A stretch of DNA of 46,901 nucleotides from Bacteroidaceae bacterium (GCA_017464815.1 JAFTYI010000047.1:1-46901), one strand, 5' to 3'. Positions 26,044 through 36,692 are shown, counted from the stretch's first letter. Program-made: numbers and translations. The notes: generated from the sequence alone by a model not told the origin.

Positions 26044-26532
26044 TTATTCAGCCTTGGGAGCTTCTTCAACCGGAGTTTCTACTGCGGGAGCAGCAGGCTC
26101 AGCGGCAGCAGTGCTCTTCTTAGAACGACGTGTACGAGTGGCCTTCTTAGCGGTCTTCTCCTTAGCCATGTTCTCATCGTAGTCTACCAACTCGATGAAG
26201 CACATTTCGGCAGCATCGTCCTTACGACGACCGAGCTTGATGATACGAGTGTATCCACCGGGACGGTCGGCAATCTTCACTGAGATTTCCTTGAACAACT
26301 CTGTTACTGCATACTTGTCCTGCAAGTTGCTGAATACAACACGACGTGAGTTGGTTGTATCGTTCTTAGCCTTGGTCAACAAAGGCTCTACATACTTCTT
26401 CAAAGCTTTCGCTTTGGCAACGGTCGTAGTGATTCTTTTGTGCTTGATCAAAGAACATGCCATGTTTGCCAACATTGCACTTCTGTGAGAAGCAGTACGA
26501 CCCAAATGATTGAATTTCTTATTATGTCTCAT
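26044..26532 (-). CDS. rplQ: 50S ribosomal protein L17
   Basis: 162 aa. The L17 core ([20 protein letters not shown] to about residue 122) is followed by an Ala/Lys/Glu/Pro-rich tail of about 40 residues that E. coli L17 (127 aa) lacks; such tails are common in Bacteroidetes. It is the last gene of the operon, 3 bases after rpoA. Confidence 0.97.
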   Translation of the reverse strand: MRHNKKFNHLGRTASHRSAMLANMACSLIKHKRITTTVAKAKALKKYVEPLLTKAKNDTTNSRRVVFSNLQDKYAVTELFKEISVKIADRPGGYTRIIKLGRRKDDAAEMCFIELVDYDENMAKEKTAKKATRTRRSKKSTAAAEPAAPAVETPVEEAPKAE

Positions 26533-26535
26533 TTC

Positions 26536-27528
26536 TTAATCTTTATCTAATTTATATTTAGAAATATCTGTTCCAAACGTAAGATTCAGACTCTCGAGCA
26601 AATCATCAAGCTCCGTGAGCGATTTCTTTCCGAAGTTACGGAACTTCAAGAGGTCGGTCTTGTTGAACTGTACCAAGTCTCCCAACGTATCCACATCGGC
26701 GGCTTTCAGACAGTTGAGTGCACGAACAGAGAGGTTCATGTCAACCAACTTGGTCTTCAGGAGCTGACGCATGTGGAGAACTTCTTCATCGAACTCTTCG
26801 TTGCCGTCGAGGTCGTTGCTCTCCAACGAAATCTTCTCATCAGAGAAGAGCATGAAGTGGTGAATGAGAATCTTGGCAGCCTCTTTCAGTGCCTCCTTCG
26901 GATGAATGGAACCATCCGTCGTAATTTCAAGGAGCAACTTCTCGTAGTCGGTCTTCTGCTCAACACGATAGTTCTCAATCTGATACTTTACGTTACGAAT
27001 CGGAGTGTAGATAGAATCGACTGGAATAACATTGACATCGGTGCAGAACTCACGATTTTCTTCGGAAGTTACGTAACCGCGGCCCTTGTTAATGGTCAAA
27101 TCCAAGTGCATCGTTGCTTTTGAATCTAAATGGCAAATGACCAATTCAGGATTTAACACTTCATATCCATTCAAATACTTAGCAATATCTCCTGCCTTGA
27201 ACTCGGTGGTGTTTGCAATGTCGATGCTTACCTTTTCATCTGTAGGTTCCTCAGACGCTTGCTTGAAGCGGACCTGTTTGAGGTTCAGGATGATGTTTGT
27301 AACATCTTCCTTTACTCCAGGAACTGCAGAGAACTCGTGCTCTACACCCTCAATACGCACGGTATTGATGGCATATCCTTCCAATGAAGAAAGCAGGATA
27401 CGGCGTAAAGCATTACCCACAGTAATACCAAAACCCGGCTCTAACGGACGGAATTCAAACTTTCCATACTTTGAATCCGACTCCAACAAAATCACTTTAT
27501 CTGGTTTTTGAAATGCTAATATCGCCAT
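26536..27528 (-). CDS. rpoA: RNA polymerase alpha subunit
   Basis: 330 aa. The N-terminal dimerisation domain (about 1-230) contains the [20 protein letters not shown] motif. The C-terminal domain (about 258-318) with [13 protein letters not shown] and [14 protein letters not shown] binds DNA and activators. Position between rpsD and rplQ is the conserved alpha-operon order. Confidence 0.98.
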   Translation of the reverse strand: MAILAFQKPDKVILLESDSKYGKFEFRPLEPGFGITVGNALRRILLSSLEGYAINTVRIEGVEHEFSAVPGVKEDVTNIILNLKQVRFKQASEEPTDEKVSIDIANTTEFKAGDIAKYLNGYEVLNPELVICHLDSKATMHLDLTINKGRGYVTSEENREFCTDVNVIPVDSIYTPIRNVKYQIENYRVEQKTDYEKLLLEITTDGSIHPKEALKEAAKILIHHFMLFSDEKISLESNDLDGNEEFDEEVLHMRQLLKTKLVDMNLSVRALNCLKAADVDTLGDLVQFNKTDLLKFRNFGKKSLTELDDLLESLNLTFGTDISKYKLDKD

Positions 27529-27538
27529 AGATCAATTA

Positions 27539-28144
27539 TTATTTAGAATACAACTCAACGATCAACTGTTCTTTAATGTTCTCGGGAATGTCAGCACGCT
27601 CGGGGAGGTGCAACAACTTACCAGCCTTTGAAGCGTCGTCCCACTCCATCCAAGGATACTTGCTGTGGTTGAAACCAGCCAAAGAGTTTGCGATTACTTC
27701 CAAAGACTTAGACTTCTCGCGAACACCTACAATCTGACCGGGCTTGACAGAGTATGAAGGAATGTTCACAACCTTGCCATCTACCACAATGTGACGGTGG
27801 CTCACCAGCTGACGGGCTGCAGCACGAGTGGGAGCGATACCCAAACGGAATACTACATTGTCCAAACGAGCCTCGAGGTTCTGCAACAGAATCTCACCAG
27901 TAATGCCGTTGGCACTTGCAGCCTTCTCAAACATGTTACGGAATTGTTTCTCCAACACACCGTATGTGTACTTAGCCTTCTGCTTTTCAGCCAACATGAT
28001 ACCGTACTCAGAAGTTTTCTTTCTTCTGTTGTTACCGTGCTGACCAGGAGGATAGTTTCTCTTTGCCAATACCTTATCAGGTCCGAAGATTGCCTCACCG
28101 AATTTACGGGCAATTCTTGATTTTGGTCCAGTATATCTTGCCAT
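27539..28144 (-). CDS. rpsD: 30S ribosomal protein S4
   Basis: 201 aa. The N-terminal part ([20 protein letters not shown]) lacks the zinc-binding cysteines of some S4 proteins. The S4 RNA-binding domain is at about 90-150 ([24 protein letters not shown]). S4 nucleates 30S assembly and, in E. coli, represses this operon by binding its leader. It is preceded by an unusually long 134-base gap. Confidence 0.97.
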   Translation of the reverse strand: MARYTGPKSRIARKFGEAIFGPDKVLAKRNYPPGQHGNNRRKKTSEYGIMLAEKQKAKYTYGVLEKQFRNMFEKAASANGITGEILLQNLEARLDNVVFRLGIAPTRAAARQLVSHRHIVVDGKVVNIPSYSVKPGQIVGVREKSKSLEVIANSLAGFNHSKYPWMEWDDASKAGKLLHLPERADIPENIKEQLIVELYSK

Positions 28145-28278
28145 TTTACTTTATTTATTTTTTAATGTTTCTGAGAGACGACGTCCGGTATGCTTGCAGC
28201 CGCGATTGCAGAAAGGAAAGTACAATCCAAATAAACAATCACCGGCATCGCCTGCTGTTCTTAATTTCAGGTTATCTA
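28145..28278 (-). promoter_or_regulatory. 134-base rpsK-rpsD intergenic leader
   Basis: Most gaps in this operon are under 30 bases; this one has no ORF. On the minus strand it contains GC-rich segments with pairing potential (for example TGCAATCGCGGCTGCA). A translational operator for S4 or an internal processing site is possible but not shown; it resembles no riboswitch I know. Confidence 0.35.
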
Positions 28279-28668
28279 TTATACTCTTCTGCGCTTGGGA
28301 GGACGACAACCATTGTGAGGAAGCGGTGTAACATCGATGATTTCAACAACCTCGATGCCTGCTCCATGAATCGTTCTGATAGCAGACTCACGTCCGTTAC
28401 CCGGACCCTTAACGTATGCTTTCACCTTTCTGAGGCCGAGATCGTATGCAATCTTTGCACAATCCTGAGCTGCCATCTGAGCTGCATACGGAGTGTTCTT
28501 CTTAGAACCTCTGAATCCCATTTTACCTGCTGAAGACCATGAAATTACCTGACCTTCACTGTTTGCAAGAGAGACAATGATGTTATTGAAAGATGAATGA
28601 ACATGCAACTGTCCATTGGCATCAACCTTCACATTTCTCTTCTTAGCTGCGACTGTTTTTTTTGCCAT
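28279..28668 (-). CDS. rpsK: 30S ribosomal protein S11
   Basis: 129 aa, family-standard. The conserved C-terminus [15 protein letters not shown] and the ARG-type [11 protein letters not shown] block identify it. Platform protein near the Shine-Dalgarno duplex of the 30S subunit. 12 bases after rpsM. Confidence 0.98.
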   Translation of the reverse strand: MAKKTVAAKKRNVKVDANGQLHVHSSFNNIIVSLANSEGQVISWSSAGKMGFRGSKKNTPYAAQMAAQDCAKIAYDLGLRKVKAYVKGPGNGRESAIRTIHGAGIEVVEIIDVTPLPHNGCRPPKRRRV

Positions 28669-28680
28669 ATCTAACGATTA

Positions 28681-29061
28681 TTATTTAGTAGCTTTTTTCT
28701 TATTTGCAACGGTTTTCTTTCTACCCTTACGTGTGCGGGCATTGTTCTTGGTGCTCTGACCACGAACGGGCAAACCAATACGATGACGAACACCACGATA
28801 GCAACCGATATCCATCAGACGCTTGATGTTCAACTGAATTTCTGAGCGAAGGTCACCCTCCACCTTGAACTCTGCACCGATAATCTCACGGATCTTGGCA
28901 GCCTGGTCATCAGTCCAGTCCTTCACCTTGATATCTCTATCAATACCTGCCTTATCCAAGATTTTCGCTGAGCTACTGCGACCTATTCCATAAATGTAGG
29001 TCAACGCAATTTCGCCTCTCTTATTCTGAGGCAAATCTACACCAACAATTCTTATAGCCAT
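28681..29061 (-). CDS. rpsM: 30S ribosomal protein S13
   Basis: 126 aa. [20 protein letters not shown] start, [16 protein letters not shown] helix-turn-helix and a basic C-terminal tail ([15 protein letters not shown]) that reaches the P-site and tRNA. First gene of the alpha-operon segment, after rpmJ. Confidence 0.98.
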   Translation of the reverse strand: MAIRIVGVDLPQNKRGEIALTYIYGIGRSSSAKILDKAGIDRDIKVKDWTDDQAAKIREIIGAEFKVEGDLRSEIQLNIKRLMDIGCYRGVRHRIGLPVRGQSTKNNARTRKGRKKTVANKKKATK

Positions 29062-29095
29062 ATACTAAAGTTATTTTTTGCAAAATTACTAAAAA

Positions 29096-29212
29096 TTATC
29101 CTTGACGTAACTTATACTTAGGATTTTTTTTGTTAATCACATACAAACGGCCATTACGTCTAACGATTTTGCAATCCGGCGTACGTTTCTTTAATGATGC
29201 TCTTACTTTCAT
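29096..29212 (-). CDS. rpmJ: 50S ribosomal protein L36, cysteine-poor form
   Basis: 38 aa, [19 protein letters not shown] start and KYKLRQG end; too short for standard ORF lists. It keeps one Cys (residue 14) but lacks the other ligands of the CxxC...C...H zinc ribbon, so it is the C-minus, zinc-independent type. Located between infA and rpsM as in many bacteria. Confidence 0.95.
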   Translation of the reverse strand: MKVRASLKKRTPDCKIVRRNGRLYVINKKNPKYKLRQG

Positions 29213-29225
29213 ATATCTAATTCTT

Positions 29226-29444
29226 TTATTTATATCTGAAAACTATTCTACCTTTGGTGAGGTCATAGGGAGACATCTCCACACGCACCTTGTCACCAGG
29301 TAATATCTTAATGTAATGCATTCTCATTTTGCCTGAGATATGCCCTGTAATCTCATGTCCGTTTTCTAATTCGACGCGAAACATTGCATTCGACAATGCC
29401 TCAACTATCACTCCATCTTGTTCTATTGCAGACTGTTTTGCCAT
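29226..29444 (-). CDS. infA: Translation initiation factor IF-1
   Basis: 72 aa from the ATG at 29444 ([11 protein letters not shown]); the in-frame ATG at 29453 adds three residues and is less likely. A single OB/S1-like fold with [20 protein letters not shown] and [13 protein letters not shown]. Binds the 30S A site in initiation. Follows map by 5 bases. Confidence 0.97.
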   Translation of the reverse strand: MAKQSAIEQDGVIVEALSNAMFRVELENGHEITGHISGKMRMHYIKILPGDKVRVEMSPYDLTKGRIVFRYK

Positions 29445-29449
29445 ACTTA

Positions 29450-30247
29450 TCAAATTGCTTTATCACCTAATACTTCTTCTATGAACTCAAACGAAGACAA
29501 AATGTCGGCTTGTCCCTTACGGACTGCAACGGTATGCTCAAAATGAGCTGCACATTTACCATCACGCGTGCTCACCGACCAACCGTCGTTCTCCAGATAA
29601 ATCTGACGGGAACCTGCTGTTATCATCGGCTCTATTGCCAGACACATACCACTCTTCAACAGAGCGCCTGTACCACGACGGCCGTAATTGGGCACCTGAG
29701 GATCTTCGTGCATTTCCTTACCGATACCATGACCGACAAACTCGCGAACCACACCGTAACCCGCGGCCTCACACGATTGCTGGATAGCATAACTTATATC
29801 GCCAAGGCGCTTGCCATGTACGGCATTTTGGATTCCGAGATATAAAGCCTCCTTTGTCACCTTCAACAGTTGCTTCACTTCTGAAGAGACCTCACCAACA
29901 CAGAACGTATAGGCAGAGTCGCCACAAAAGCCGTTCATAAGGACACCACAATCAACCGAAATGATGTCACCATCCTGCAAAGGCACATCGCCTGGAATTC
30001 CGTGAACTACCTGGGCATTGACCGAAGTACACAAGGTACAAGGGAAAGGAGCGCCATTGGGGTTAGGAAATCCTTTGAAGGTGGGCACTGCTCCGTTGTC
30101 ACGGATAAACTCTTCAGCTACGCGGTCGAGTTCAGCAGTTGTCACACCCGGCTTTATCAGTTTGGCTACTTCCGCCAAAGTTCTCCCCACAAGGAGATTA
30201 CTCTGGCGTAGTAACTCAATTTCATCTTCTGTCTTAAGAAATATCAT
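29450..30247 (-). CDS. map: Methionine aminopeptidase, type I
   Basis: 265 aa. Removes the initiator Met from nascent proteins. The five metal ligands of the pita-bread fold are present: Asp99 and Asp110 ([19 protein letters not shown]), His173 ([12 protein letters not shown]), Glu206 (AIEPM), Glu237 (FEHTVAV). No extra N-terminal zinc domain. Lies after secY, as in the spc operon of many bacteria. Confidence 0.97.
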   Translation of the reverse strand: MIFLKTEDEIELLRQSNLLVGRTLAEVAKLIKPGVTTAELDRVAEEFIRDNGAVPTFKGFPNPNGAPFPCTLCTSVNAQVVHGIPGDVPLQDGDIISVDCGVLMNGFCGDSAYTFCVGEVSSEVKQLLKVTKEALYLGIQNAVHGKRLGDISYAIQQSCEAAGYGVVREFVGHGIGKEMHEDPQVPNYGRRGTGALLKSGMCLAIEPMITAGSRQIYLENDGWSVSTRDGKCAAHFEHTVAVRKGQADILSSFEFIEEVLGDKAI

Positions 30248-30262
30248 CGCTTTGATATTACT

Positions 30263-31606
30263 TTAATAAGCTGCAACGCCTGAACGTCCCTTGATTCGTC
30301 CAGAGCTCAACAAACCATCATAATGACGCATCAACAGATGGCTTTCAACCTGCTGGAGGGTATCCAATACCACACCCACAAGAATGAGCAATGAAGTTCC
30401 ACCGAAGAACTGAGCGAACTCAGGCTGCACACCGAACACACCTGCAAAAGCAGGCAAGATAGCGATAAGGCCCAAGAAGATTGAACCGGGCAAAGTGATA
30501 CGAGACATCACTGTATCGATATACTCTGCTGTGTTCTTTCCAGGCTTGATACCGGGGATGAAGCCATTGTTGCGCTTCATATCCTCTGCCATCTGAGTCG
30601 GATTGATAGTGATAGCGGTGTAGAAGTATGTGAACACCAGAATCAGTACAAAGAAAATGAAGTTGTACCAAAAGCTTGTGTGATCCATCAAAGCACGCAC
30701 AAATCCACTTGCCTCATCGATATTGCTAGAGAAACCGATAAGCGTGATGGGGATGAACATGATTGCCTGAGCAAAGATGATAGGCATCACATTAGCTGCA
30801 TTCACCTTCAGAGGAATATACTGTCTAGCACCGCCAACCTGTCGGCCACCAGCTGTCTGCTTGGCATACTGTACGGGAATCTTACGAACACCCTGTACGA
30901 GCAGGATAGCAGCAGCAGTCACAAACAGGAGGACTACAATTTCAAACAAGAACATTACCAAACCACCGGCACCAGGAGAAGCCAATCTTGTAGTCAGTTC
31001 CTGTACAAAAGACTGAGGCAAACGGGCGATGATACCAATCATGATAATCATGGATACACCGTTACCGATACCTTTGTCTGTGATACGCTCACCGAGCCAA
31101 AGAATAAACATACTTCCGGCAGCCAAGATGATTGTAGAAGTAATCATAAACCAAGTCCAATCTACTGAAGCATTCAGTGCCTGGCCAGCAGTCATCTTCA
31201 GGTTCACCAGATAGGCGGGAGCCTGAAACACCAAAATACAGATAGTCAAATAGCGTGTGTACTGGTTTATTTTTCTTCTACCACTCTCGCCCTCGCGCTG
31301 CAATTTCTGGAAATAGGGAACAGCAATAGCCAAAAGCTGAATCACAATGGATGCAGAAATGTAAGGCATGATACCCAACGCGAAGATAGAGGCATTAGAG
31401 AATGCACCACCTGAGAACATATTCAACAAGGACATAAGTCCCTCGCCCGTCTGCTCATGCAATCTTGTCAACATGTTAGCATCGATACCAGGAAGAACCA
31501 CGTATGAGCCAAAACGATAAATTGCAACGAACAATACGGTAATGAGAATCCGATTTCTCAGATCCTCAATTTTCCATATATTCTTTAATGTTTCAATAGA
31601 TTTCAT
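30263..31606 (-). CDS. secY: Preprotein translocase subunit SecY
   Basis: 447 aa inner-membrane channel of the Sec translocon with about ten transmembrane helices. Seen: IYRFGSYVVLPGID in helix 1, the plug-region block MSLLNMFSGGAFSNASIFAL, QYTRYLTI-type cytoplasmic loop after the basic REGESGRRKINQY, and the C-terminal GTSLLILVGVVLDT with LLMRHYDG. 4 bases after rplO. Needed to export the signal-peptide enzymes described in the left half. Confidence 0.98.
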   Translation of the reverse strand: MKSIETLKNIWKIEDLRNRILITVLFVAIYRFGSYVVLPGIDANMLTRLHEQTGEGLMSLLNMFSGGAFSNASIFALGIMPYISASIVIQLLAIAVPYFQKLQREGESGRRKINQYTRYLTICILVFQAPAYLVNLKMTAGQALNASVDWTWFMITSTIILAAGSMFILWLGERITDKGIGNGVSMIIMIGIIARLPQSFVQELTTRLASPGAGGLVMFLFEIVVLLFVTAAAILLVQGVRKIPVQYAKQTAGGRQVGGARQYIPLKVNAANVMPIIFAQAIMFIPITLIGFSSNIDEASGFVRALMDHTSFWYNFIFFVLILVFTYFYTAITINPTQMAEDMKRNNGFIPGIKPGKNTAEYIDTVMSRITLPGSIFLGLIAILPAFAGVFGVQPEFAQFFGGTSLLILVGVVLDTLQQVESHLLMRHYDGLLSSGRIKGRSGVAAY

Positions 31607-31610
31607 TGAA

Positions 31611-32057
31611 TCAGAGTTTTACTGCATTACCACCTACGGCCTCGATAGCAGCAATCGCACTCTTAGAGAAAGCATGAGCCTCTACTTCAAGTTTGATTGT
31701 CAAGTTACCGTTACCCAAAATCTTAACCAACTGGTTTGAAGAAATAAAGCCAGCAGCCACCAAATCTGCAACAGCAACCTTTTCCAAGCCCTTAGCCTCA
31801 GCCAAAGTCTGGATAGTAGCCAAATTGATAGCCTTGTACTCTACACGATTGATGTTCTTGAAACCGAACTTCGGCACACGACGCTGAAGCGGCATCTGAC
31901 CACCTTCAAAACCTATCTTAGTCTTATAACCAGATCTTGATTTAGCACCTTTGTGACCTCTTGTAGAAGTTCCACCCAAACCAGAACCCGGACCACGTCC
32001 AATTCTCTTTCTTGTCTTAGTAGAACCTGCAGCAGGTTGTAAACTATTTAATTTCAT
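31611..32057 (-). CDS. rplO: 50S ribosomal protein L15
   Basis: 148 aa. Starts MKLNSLQPAAGSTKTRKRIG; the Gly-rich basic segment GRGPGSGLGGTSTRGHKGAK is the signature. A late-assembly protein of the 50S subunit. Conserved place between rpmD and secY. Confidence 0.98.
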   Translation of the reverse strand: MKLNSLQPAAGSTKTRKRIGRGPGSGLGGTSTRGHKGAKSRSGYKTKIGFEGGQMPLQRRVPKFGFKNINRVEYKAINLATIQTLAEAKGLEKVAVADLVAAGFISSNQLVKILGNGNLTIKLEVEAHAFSKSAIAAIEAVGGNAVKL

Positions 32058-32090
32058 CTTGTTATTACTTTTTATAGAATTAACAATACC

Positions 32091-32267
32091 TTACTTTACG
32101 ATGGCAACCAGATGCTTAACCTTTGCTACCATACCGAGAATTGAGGGAGTCTCTTCGTGTTCAACAACGCGGTTCAACTTCTTAAGACCCAGTGCATCCA
32201 ATGTACGCTTCTGATCAGCAGGAGCACCAATTCTACTCTTAACCTGTTTAATCTTTATAGTTGACAT
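32091..32267 (-). CDS. rpmD: 50S ribosomal protein L30
   Basis: 58 aa, MSTIKIKQVKSRIGAPADQK start, HLVAIVK end; just too short for the usual ORF cut-off. The L30 ferredoxin-like fold signature (IKQVKSRIG...TLDALGLKKLN) is clear. It lies between rpsE and rplO, 12 bases after rpsE. Confidence 0.97.
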   Translation of the reverse strand: MSTIKIKQVKSRIGAPADQKRTLDALGLKKLNRVVEHEETPSILGMVAKVKHLVAIVK

Positions 32268-32279
32268 AAATAAACCTCC

Positions 32280-32792
32280 TTATCCTCTAAACACTTTTTC
32301 CATACTTACACCTCTGTTCTGGGCAACCATACGTGCATCGCGCATTTCAGCCAATGCATTGATAGTGGCCTTCACCAAGTTGTGGGGGTTAGAAGAACCC
32401 TTAGACTTAGCCAGAACGTCGGTAATACCAACACTTTCCAATACAGCACGCATAGCACCACCGGCTACAACTCCTGTACCGTGAGAAGCGGGCTTGATGA
32501 ACACTTCAGCACCACCGAACTTGGCAGTCTGTTCGTGAGGAACAGTACCCTTCAGCACGGGAACCTTAACGAGGTTCTTCTTGGCTGCTTCAACGCCCTT
32601 GGCAATAGCGGCAGTTACCTCACCAGCCTTACCAAGACCCCAACCAATGATGCCATTCTCGTTACCAACTACGACAATTGCAGAGAATGTGAAGGTACGA
32701 CCACCCTTTGTTACCTTAGTAACACGGTTGATGGCCACCAATCTGTCCTTCAACTCTACATCGCTTGATATTTTAACTTTATTAATTGCCAT
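32280..32792 (-). CDS. rpsE: 30S ribosomal protein S5
   Basis: 170 aa. The N-terminal dsRBD-like part has [20 protein letters not shown], then [18 protein letters not shown]-terminal part [17 protein letters not shown]. Contributes to decoding accuracy with S4 and S12. Length normal. Confidence 0.98.
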   Translation of the reverse strand: MAINKVKISSDVELKDRLVAINRVTKVTKGGRTFTFSAIVVVGNENGIIGWGLGKAGEVTAAIAKGVEAAKKNLVKVPVLKGTVPHEQTAKFGGAEVFIKPASHGTGVVAGGAMRAVLESVGITDVLAKSKGSSNPHNLVKATINALAEMRDARMVAQNRGVSMEKVFRG

Positions 32793-32797
32793 ATCGA

Positions 32798-33139
32798 TTA
32801 AAATTTAAGTCCACCGTTACGTGCAGCATCAGCTACTTCTTTTACTCTCCCATGATACAAGTAACCATTACGGTCGAAAACGACAGTCGTAATGCCTGCT
32901 TCCTGTGCCTTCTTGGCAATCAGTTCGCCAACCTTGGCAGCCTGTTCCTTCTTGGGCAGAGTCTCCATACCCAGTGAAGAGGCAGCAGCCAATGTCTTGC
33001 CAGACAAGTCGTCGATTACCTGCACGTAAATCTGCTTGTTGCTTCTGAACACACTCATGCGCGGACGTTCAGCTGTTCCAGAAATTCTATTCCGTACTCT
33101 AAATTTGATCTTTAAGCGTCTTTCTATTTTTGTTGTCAT
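32798..33139 (-). CDS. rplR: 50S ribosomal protein L18
   Basis: 113 aa 5S rRNA-binding protein. [20 protein letters not shown] and the C-terminal [20 protein letters not shown] are diagnostic. 5 bases before rpsE. Confidence 0.97.
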   Translation of the reverse strand: MTTKIERRLKIKFRVRNRISGTAERPRMSVFRSNKQIYVQVIDDLSGKTLAAASSLGMETLPKKEQAAKVGELIAKKAQEAGITTVVFDRNGYLYHGRVKEVADAARNGGLKF

Positions 33140-33160
33140 GATAATACAATTTTATAAGAA

Positions 33161-33730
33161 TTACTTAGCACCAGCTGACTTACCAGACTTTCTGCGAATC
33201 TCTTCACCGACGAACTTAATACCTTTACCCTTGTAAGGTTCGGGCTTACGGAAAGAACGTATTTTTGAACAAACCTGACCAAGCAACTGTTTGTCACATG
33301 ATTCCAAGATAACAAGCGGGTTCTTATTTCTCTCAGACTTAGTCTCAACCTTGATTTCAGCGGGAAGCTGGAGGAAGATGCTGTGAGAGAATCCCAGAGA
33401 AAACTCGATCAAGTTGCCTTGGTTGGAAACACGGTAACCAACACCGACCAACTCGAGTTCCTTCTTATATCCTTCAGAAACACCAACAACCATGTTGTTA
33501 ACCAATGAACGGTACAAACCATGGAACGCATGCTGCTGCTTCAGACCAACTTCAGTGTTCTCCTCATTCAAAGTGAAAGTAATGCTACCATCCTCAATGT
33601 TCATAACGATTGAGGGGTCTACGAACTGGCTCATCTCACCCTTGGGTCCTTTTACTGTCACTACATTGTCCTTCTGGCTTACTGTAACACCAGCAGGAAT
33701 ACTAATGGGCAATTTTCCTATTCTTGACAT
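33161..33730 (-). CDS. rplF: 50S ribosomal protein L6
   Basis: 189 aa. SRIGKLPISIPAGVTV start, GPKGEMS turn, and the C-terminal PEPYKGKGIKF signature. Two similar domains bind 23S rRNA near the factor-binding site. Confidence 0.98.
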   Translation of the reverse strand: MSRIGKLPISIPAGVTVSQKDNVVTVKGPKGEMSQFVDPSIVMNIEDGSITFTLNEENTEVGLKQQHAFHGLYRSLVNNMVVGVSEGYKKELELVGVGYRVSNQGNLIEFSLGFSHSIFLQLPAEIKVETKSERNKNPLVILESCDKQLLGQVCSKIRSFRKPEPYKGKGIKFVGEEIRRKSGKSAGAK

Positions 33731-33745
33731 AATTCAAACCTCCTA

Positions 33746-34141
33746 TTAATATACGTAGCAAAGAACCTCACCACCAATCTTCAGTTCGGCAGCTTCTTTA
33801 TCTGTCATCACACCTTTGGAAGTAGATATAATAGCTATACCCAATCCATTAATCACTCTCGGCATATCCTTGTAACCGGTATACTTACGCATACCCGGAG
33901 TGGATACTCGCTGCAACTTCTTGATTGCATTCACTTTGTTTACTGCATCGTACTTCAAAGCAACTTTGATAGTACCTTGGGGACCATCCTCAATGAACTT
34001 GTAGTTCAAGATGTAACCCTTCTCAAAAAGAATCTTAGTGATTTCCTTCTTGAGATTAGAGGCAGGAACTTCAACAACTCTGTGCTTTGCACTGATTGCA
34101 TTTCTCAACCTCGTCAAATAATCTGCTATTGGATCTGTCAT
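33746..34141 (-). CDS. rpsH: 30S ribosomal protein S8
   Basis: 131 aa. TDPIADYLTRLRNAI start and the C-terminal GLGIAIISTSKGVMTDKEA block are diagnostic. S8 binds the central 16S domain and in E. coli represses the spc operon; no matching operator could be judged by eye here. Confidence 0.98.
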   Translation of the reverse strand: MTDPIADYLTRLRNAISAKHRVVEVPASNLKKEITKILFEKGYILNYKFIEDGPQGTIKVALKYDAVNKVNAIKKLQRVSTPGMRKYTGYKDMPRVINGLGIAIISTSKGVMTDKEAAELKIGGEVLCYVY

Positions 34142-34194
34142 ATAAATAATTAATTAAATTAATCAGGACTATCCTGACAATATTTAACAATAAA

Positions 34195-34494
34195 TTACCA
34201 GCTGGCTTTCTTTACACCGGGAATCAAACCATTGGATGCCATCTCACGGAACTGGATACGAGAGATTCCGAACTGACGGATATATCCTTTGGGACGACCA
34301 GTGATTTTGCAACGGTTATGCAAACGGATAGGATTTGCGTTCTTGGGAAGATCCTGCAACTTCTGGGCAGCTTCGTATGCCTCAGCGGGTTCACCAGTGT
34401 TAACAATCTTCTTCAACGCAGCACGCTTCTCAGCATACTTGGCTACAAGTTTGGCTCTTTTTACCTCACGAGCCTTCATTGATTCTTTTGCCAT
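34195..34494 (-). CDS. rpsN: 30S ribosomal protein S14, zinc-free long form
   Basis: 99 aa. C-terminal [20 protein letters not shown] and [17 protein letters not shown] identify S14. The long form has a single Cys and no CxxC pairs, so it is the zinc-independent type. 53-base gap to rpsH. Confidence 0.97.
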   Translation of the reverse strand: MAKESMKAREVKRAKLVAKYAEKRAALKKIVNTGEPAEAYEAAQKLQDLPKNANPIRLHNRCKITGRPKGYIRQFGISRIQFREMASNGLIPGVKKASW

Positions 34495-34500
34495 ACTCTA

Positions 34501-35058
34501 TTAGTCTTTTTTAGCGTTTTTAAAAGGCAAGCCAAACTCTTTCAACAAAGCATAGCCTTCCTCGTCTGTTTTAGCAGTAGTCACGAAGGTAATGTTCATA
34601 CCCAAGATGCGCGTAATGCTGTCAATGTTGATTTCAGGGAAGATAATCTGCTCCTGAATACCCAACGTATAGTTACCACGTCCATCCAGTTTGCTTTCGA
34701 TACCCTTGAAGTCGCGGATACGAGGCAAAGCGATACGAACCAATTTCTCCAAGAACTCATACATTCTTTCACGACGCAGAGTTACCATCACACCGATGGG
34801 CATCTTCTTACGCAACTTGAAGTTTGCAACGTCCTTACGAGAGATTGTAGCTACGGCCTTCTGACCTGTAATCGTTGTAAGTTCGTTGATTGCAACATCA
34901 ATAATCTTCTTGTCAGCAACAGCCATACCCAATCCCTGATTGATAACAATCTTCTTGAGCACGGGAACCTGCATGCTTGATGTATACTGGAACTTCTCCT
35001 TCAATGCAGGAGCGATGCGCTCTGCATATTCTTTCTTAAGACTTGCAGTATTACTCAT
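34501..35058 (-). CDS. rplE: 50S ribosomal protein L5
   Basis: 185 aa 5S rRNA-binding protein. Signature [37 protein letters not shown] near the C-terminus. Its start codon shares one base with the rplX stop (TAATG), suggesting translational coupling. Confidence 0.98.
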   Translation of the reverse strand: MSNTASLKKEYAERIAPALKEKFQYTSSMQVPVLKKIVINQGLGMAVADKKIIDVAINELTTITGQKAVATISRKDVANFKLRKKMPIGVMVTLRRERMYEFLEKLVRIALPRIRDFKGIESKLDGRGNYTLGIQEQIIFPEINIDSITRILGMNITFVTTAKTDEEGYALLKEFGLPFKNAKKD

Positions 35059-35378
35059 TATTTAATCTCCTCTCCTGATTTTTTAGAATAACGCACTAAA
35101 GTTCCTTCTGAACTCATCTTTCGTCCCACACGAGTCGGCTTTCCTGTCTTAGGATCAACGACGTTCAGGTTAGAAATATGGATAGCAGCTTCCTGCTTCA
35201 CGATTCCACCCTGAGGATTCTTTGCACTCGGTTTTGTGTGCTTCGATACCATGTTGACACCTTCAACAACGGCACGATTCTCCTTTACGAGGACCTTCAA
35301 TACGACACCAGTCTTACCCTTGTCTTCACCAGAGTTAACGTAAACGGTATCGCCTTTTTTAATATGTAACTTACTCAT
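35058..35378 (-). CDS. rplX: 50S ribosomal protein L24
   Basis: 106 aa. KOW motif near the start ([20 protein letters not shown]). Assembly-initiator protein of the 50S subunit. Overlaps rplE by one base. Confidence 0.97.
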   Translation of the reverse strand: MSKLHIKKGDTVYVNSGEDKGKTGVVLKVLVKENRAVVEGVNMVSKHTKPSAKNPQGGIVKQEAAIHISNLNVVDPKTGKPTRVGRKMSSEGTLVRYSKKSGEEIK

Positions 35379-35399
35379 TACTTAGATTCTTTTACAAAA

Positions 35400-35765
35400 T
35401 TAAAGTACTTCAGGTGCCAATGAAACGACCTTCATGTTAGCAGCACGAAGCTCTCTCGCTACGGGACCAAAGATACGGCTTCCGCGGATTTCACCAGCAT
35501 TGTTCAACAGAACGCAAGCGTTGTCATCAAAGCGGATATAAGAACCGTCAGCACGACGGATTTCCTTCTTGGTACGTACAATCAAAGCCTTAGATACTGC
35601 ACCCTTTTTGATATCACTTGAAGGGATAACACTCTTCACTGAAACCACAATAACATCACCAACAGAGGCGTAGCGTCTGCGAGTACCGCCCAAAACGCGG
35701 ATACACAACGCTTCCTTAGCGCCGCTGTTATCACATACTGTAAGTCTGGATTCTGCTTGTATCAT
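35400..35765 (-). CDS. rplN: 50S ribosomal protein L14
   Basis: 121 aa, [20 protein letters not shown] start and [17 protein letters not shown] end, standard length. Forms part of the factor-binding side of the 50S subunit and contacts 30S. 2 bases after rpsQ. Confidence 0.98.
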   Translation of the reverse strand: MIQAESRLTVCDNSGAKEALCIRVLGGTRRRYASVGDVIVVSVKSVIPSSDIKKGAVSKALIVRTKKEIRRADGSYIRFDDNACVLLNNAGEIRGSRIFGPVARELRAANMKVVSLAPEVL

Positions 35766-35767
35766 AA

Positions 35768-36025
35768 TTACTTAGCTCTTTCGATTATTTCTACTAATCT
35801 CCATCTCTTAGTTTTGCTCAAAGGACGAGTCTCCATGATACGTACAGTATCGCCCAGGTTGCATTCCTGCTTCTCATCGTGAGCATGGTACTTCTTCGTC
35901 TTGCTAACGAACTTACCATAAATCGGGTGCTTCTCCTTGAACTTGGCAGCAACTGTAATGGTCTTATCCATCTTGTTGCTAACGACAACACCCATTCTTT
36001 CTTTTCTTAAATTTCTAGCTTCCAT
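35768..36025 (-). CDS. rpsQ: 30S ribosomal protein S17
   Basis: 85 aa from the ATG at 36025 ([20 protein letters not shown]); a TTG one codon upstream is not needed. OB-fold with HPIYGKFV and the [20 protein letters not shown] signature. Confidence 0.97.
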   Translation of the reverse strand: MEARNLRKERMGVVVSNKMDKTITVAAKFKEKHPIYGKFVSKTKKYHAHDEKQECNLGDTVRIMETRPLSKTKRWRLVEIIERAK

Positions 36026-36037
36026 CAAAAGACCATT

Positions 36038-36232
36038 TTATTTGTTAAGTTCTCTCTGACGCAATTCAGTCTTCATACGAGCGATGGTTCTACGCTGCTC
36101 CTTGATTTGAGCAGAGTTCTCCAACGGAGAAACCGAATGATTCAAAACCATCTGATTATAGTTAGCTACCTCAGTCTCGATTCTTTCTGCCAACTCATTA
36201 GTCGCTATTTCTTTAATCTCTGCAATTTTCAT
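36038..36232 (-). CDS. rpmC: 50S ribosomal protein L29
   Basis: 64 aa, two-helix protein at the peptide exit tunnel. MKIAEIKEIATNELAERI start; RRTIARMKTELRQRE near the end. 2 bases after rplP. Confidence 0.97.
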   Translation of the reverse strand: MKIAEIKEIATNELAERIETEVANYNQMVLNHSVSPLENSAQIKEQRRTIARMKTELRQRELNK

Positions 36233-36234
36233 AG

Positions 36235-36669
36235 TTATGCATTTTGATTTTGAACATCATAATCACGTCTCACAATAAACTTGGTAGTCACGGGGAGTTT
36301 CTGTGCAGCCAGGCGCAAAGCCTCCTTGGCTACTTCATAGGGTACACCCTCTACCTCGAAAATGATTCTACCCGGAGTGATAGGGAACACGAATCCTTCG
36401 GGACTACCCTTACCCTTACCCATACGTACGTCAGCGGGCTTCTTGGTGATGGGCTTGTCCGGGAATATACGAATCCAAATCTGACCTTCACGCTGCATGT
36501 ATCTTGTTACCGCGATACGGGCAGCTTCAATCTGACGACCGGTAATCCACTTAGTCTGCAAAGACTTGATACCGAAAGATCCGAAAGCCAACTGGTTACC
36601 TCTCTGGGCATTACCCTTGCTGGAACCTTTTTGCGGTCTTCTATATTTTACTCTTTTAGGTTGTAACAT
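36235..36669 (-). CDS. rplP: 50S ribosomal protein L16
   Basis: 144 aa. [20 protein letters not shown] start, the [15 protein letters not shown] block and [20 protein letters not shown] loop. Needed for tRNA positioning at the peptidyl-transferase centre. Confidence 0.98.
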   Translation of the reverse strand: MLQPKRVKYRRPQKGSSKGNAQRGNQLAFGSFGIKSLQTKWITGRQIEAARIAVTRYMQREGQIWIRIFPDKPITKKPADVRMGKGKGSPEGFVFPITPGRIIFEVEGVPYEVAKEALRLAAQKLPVTTKFIVRRDYDVQNQNA

Positions 36670-36692
36670 AATTCTTCTAAACTTTCAAATAG

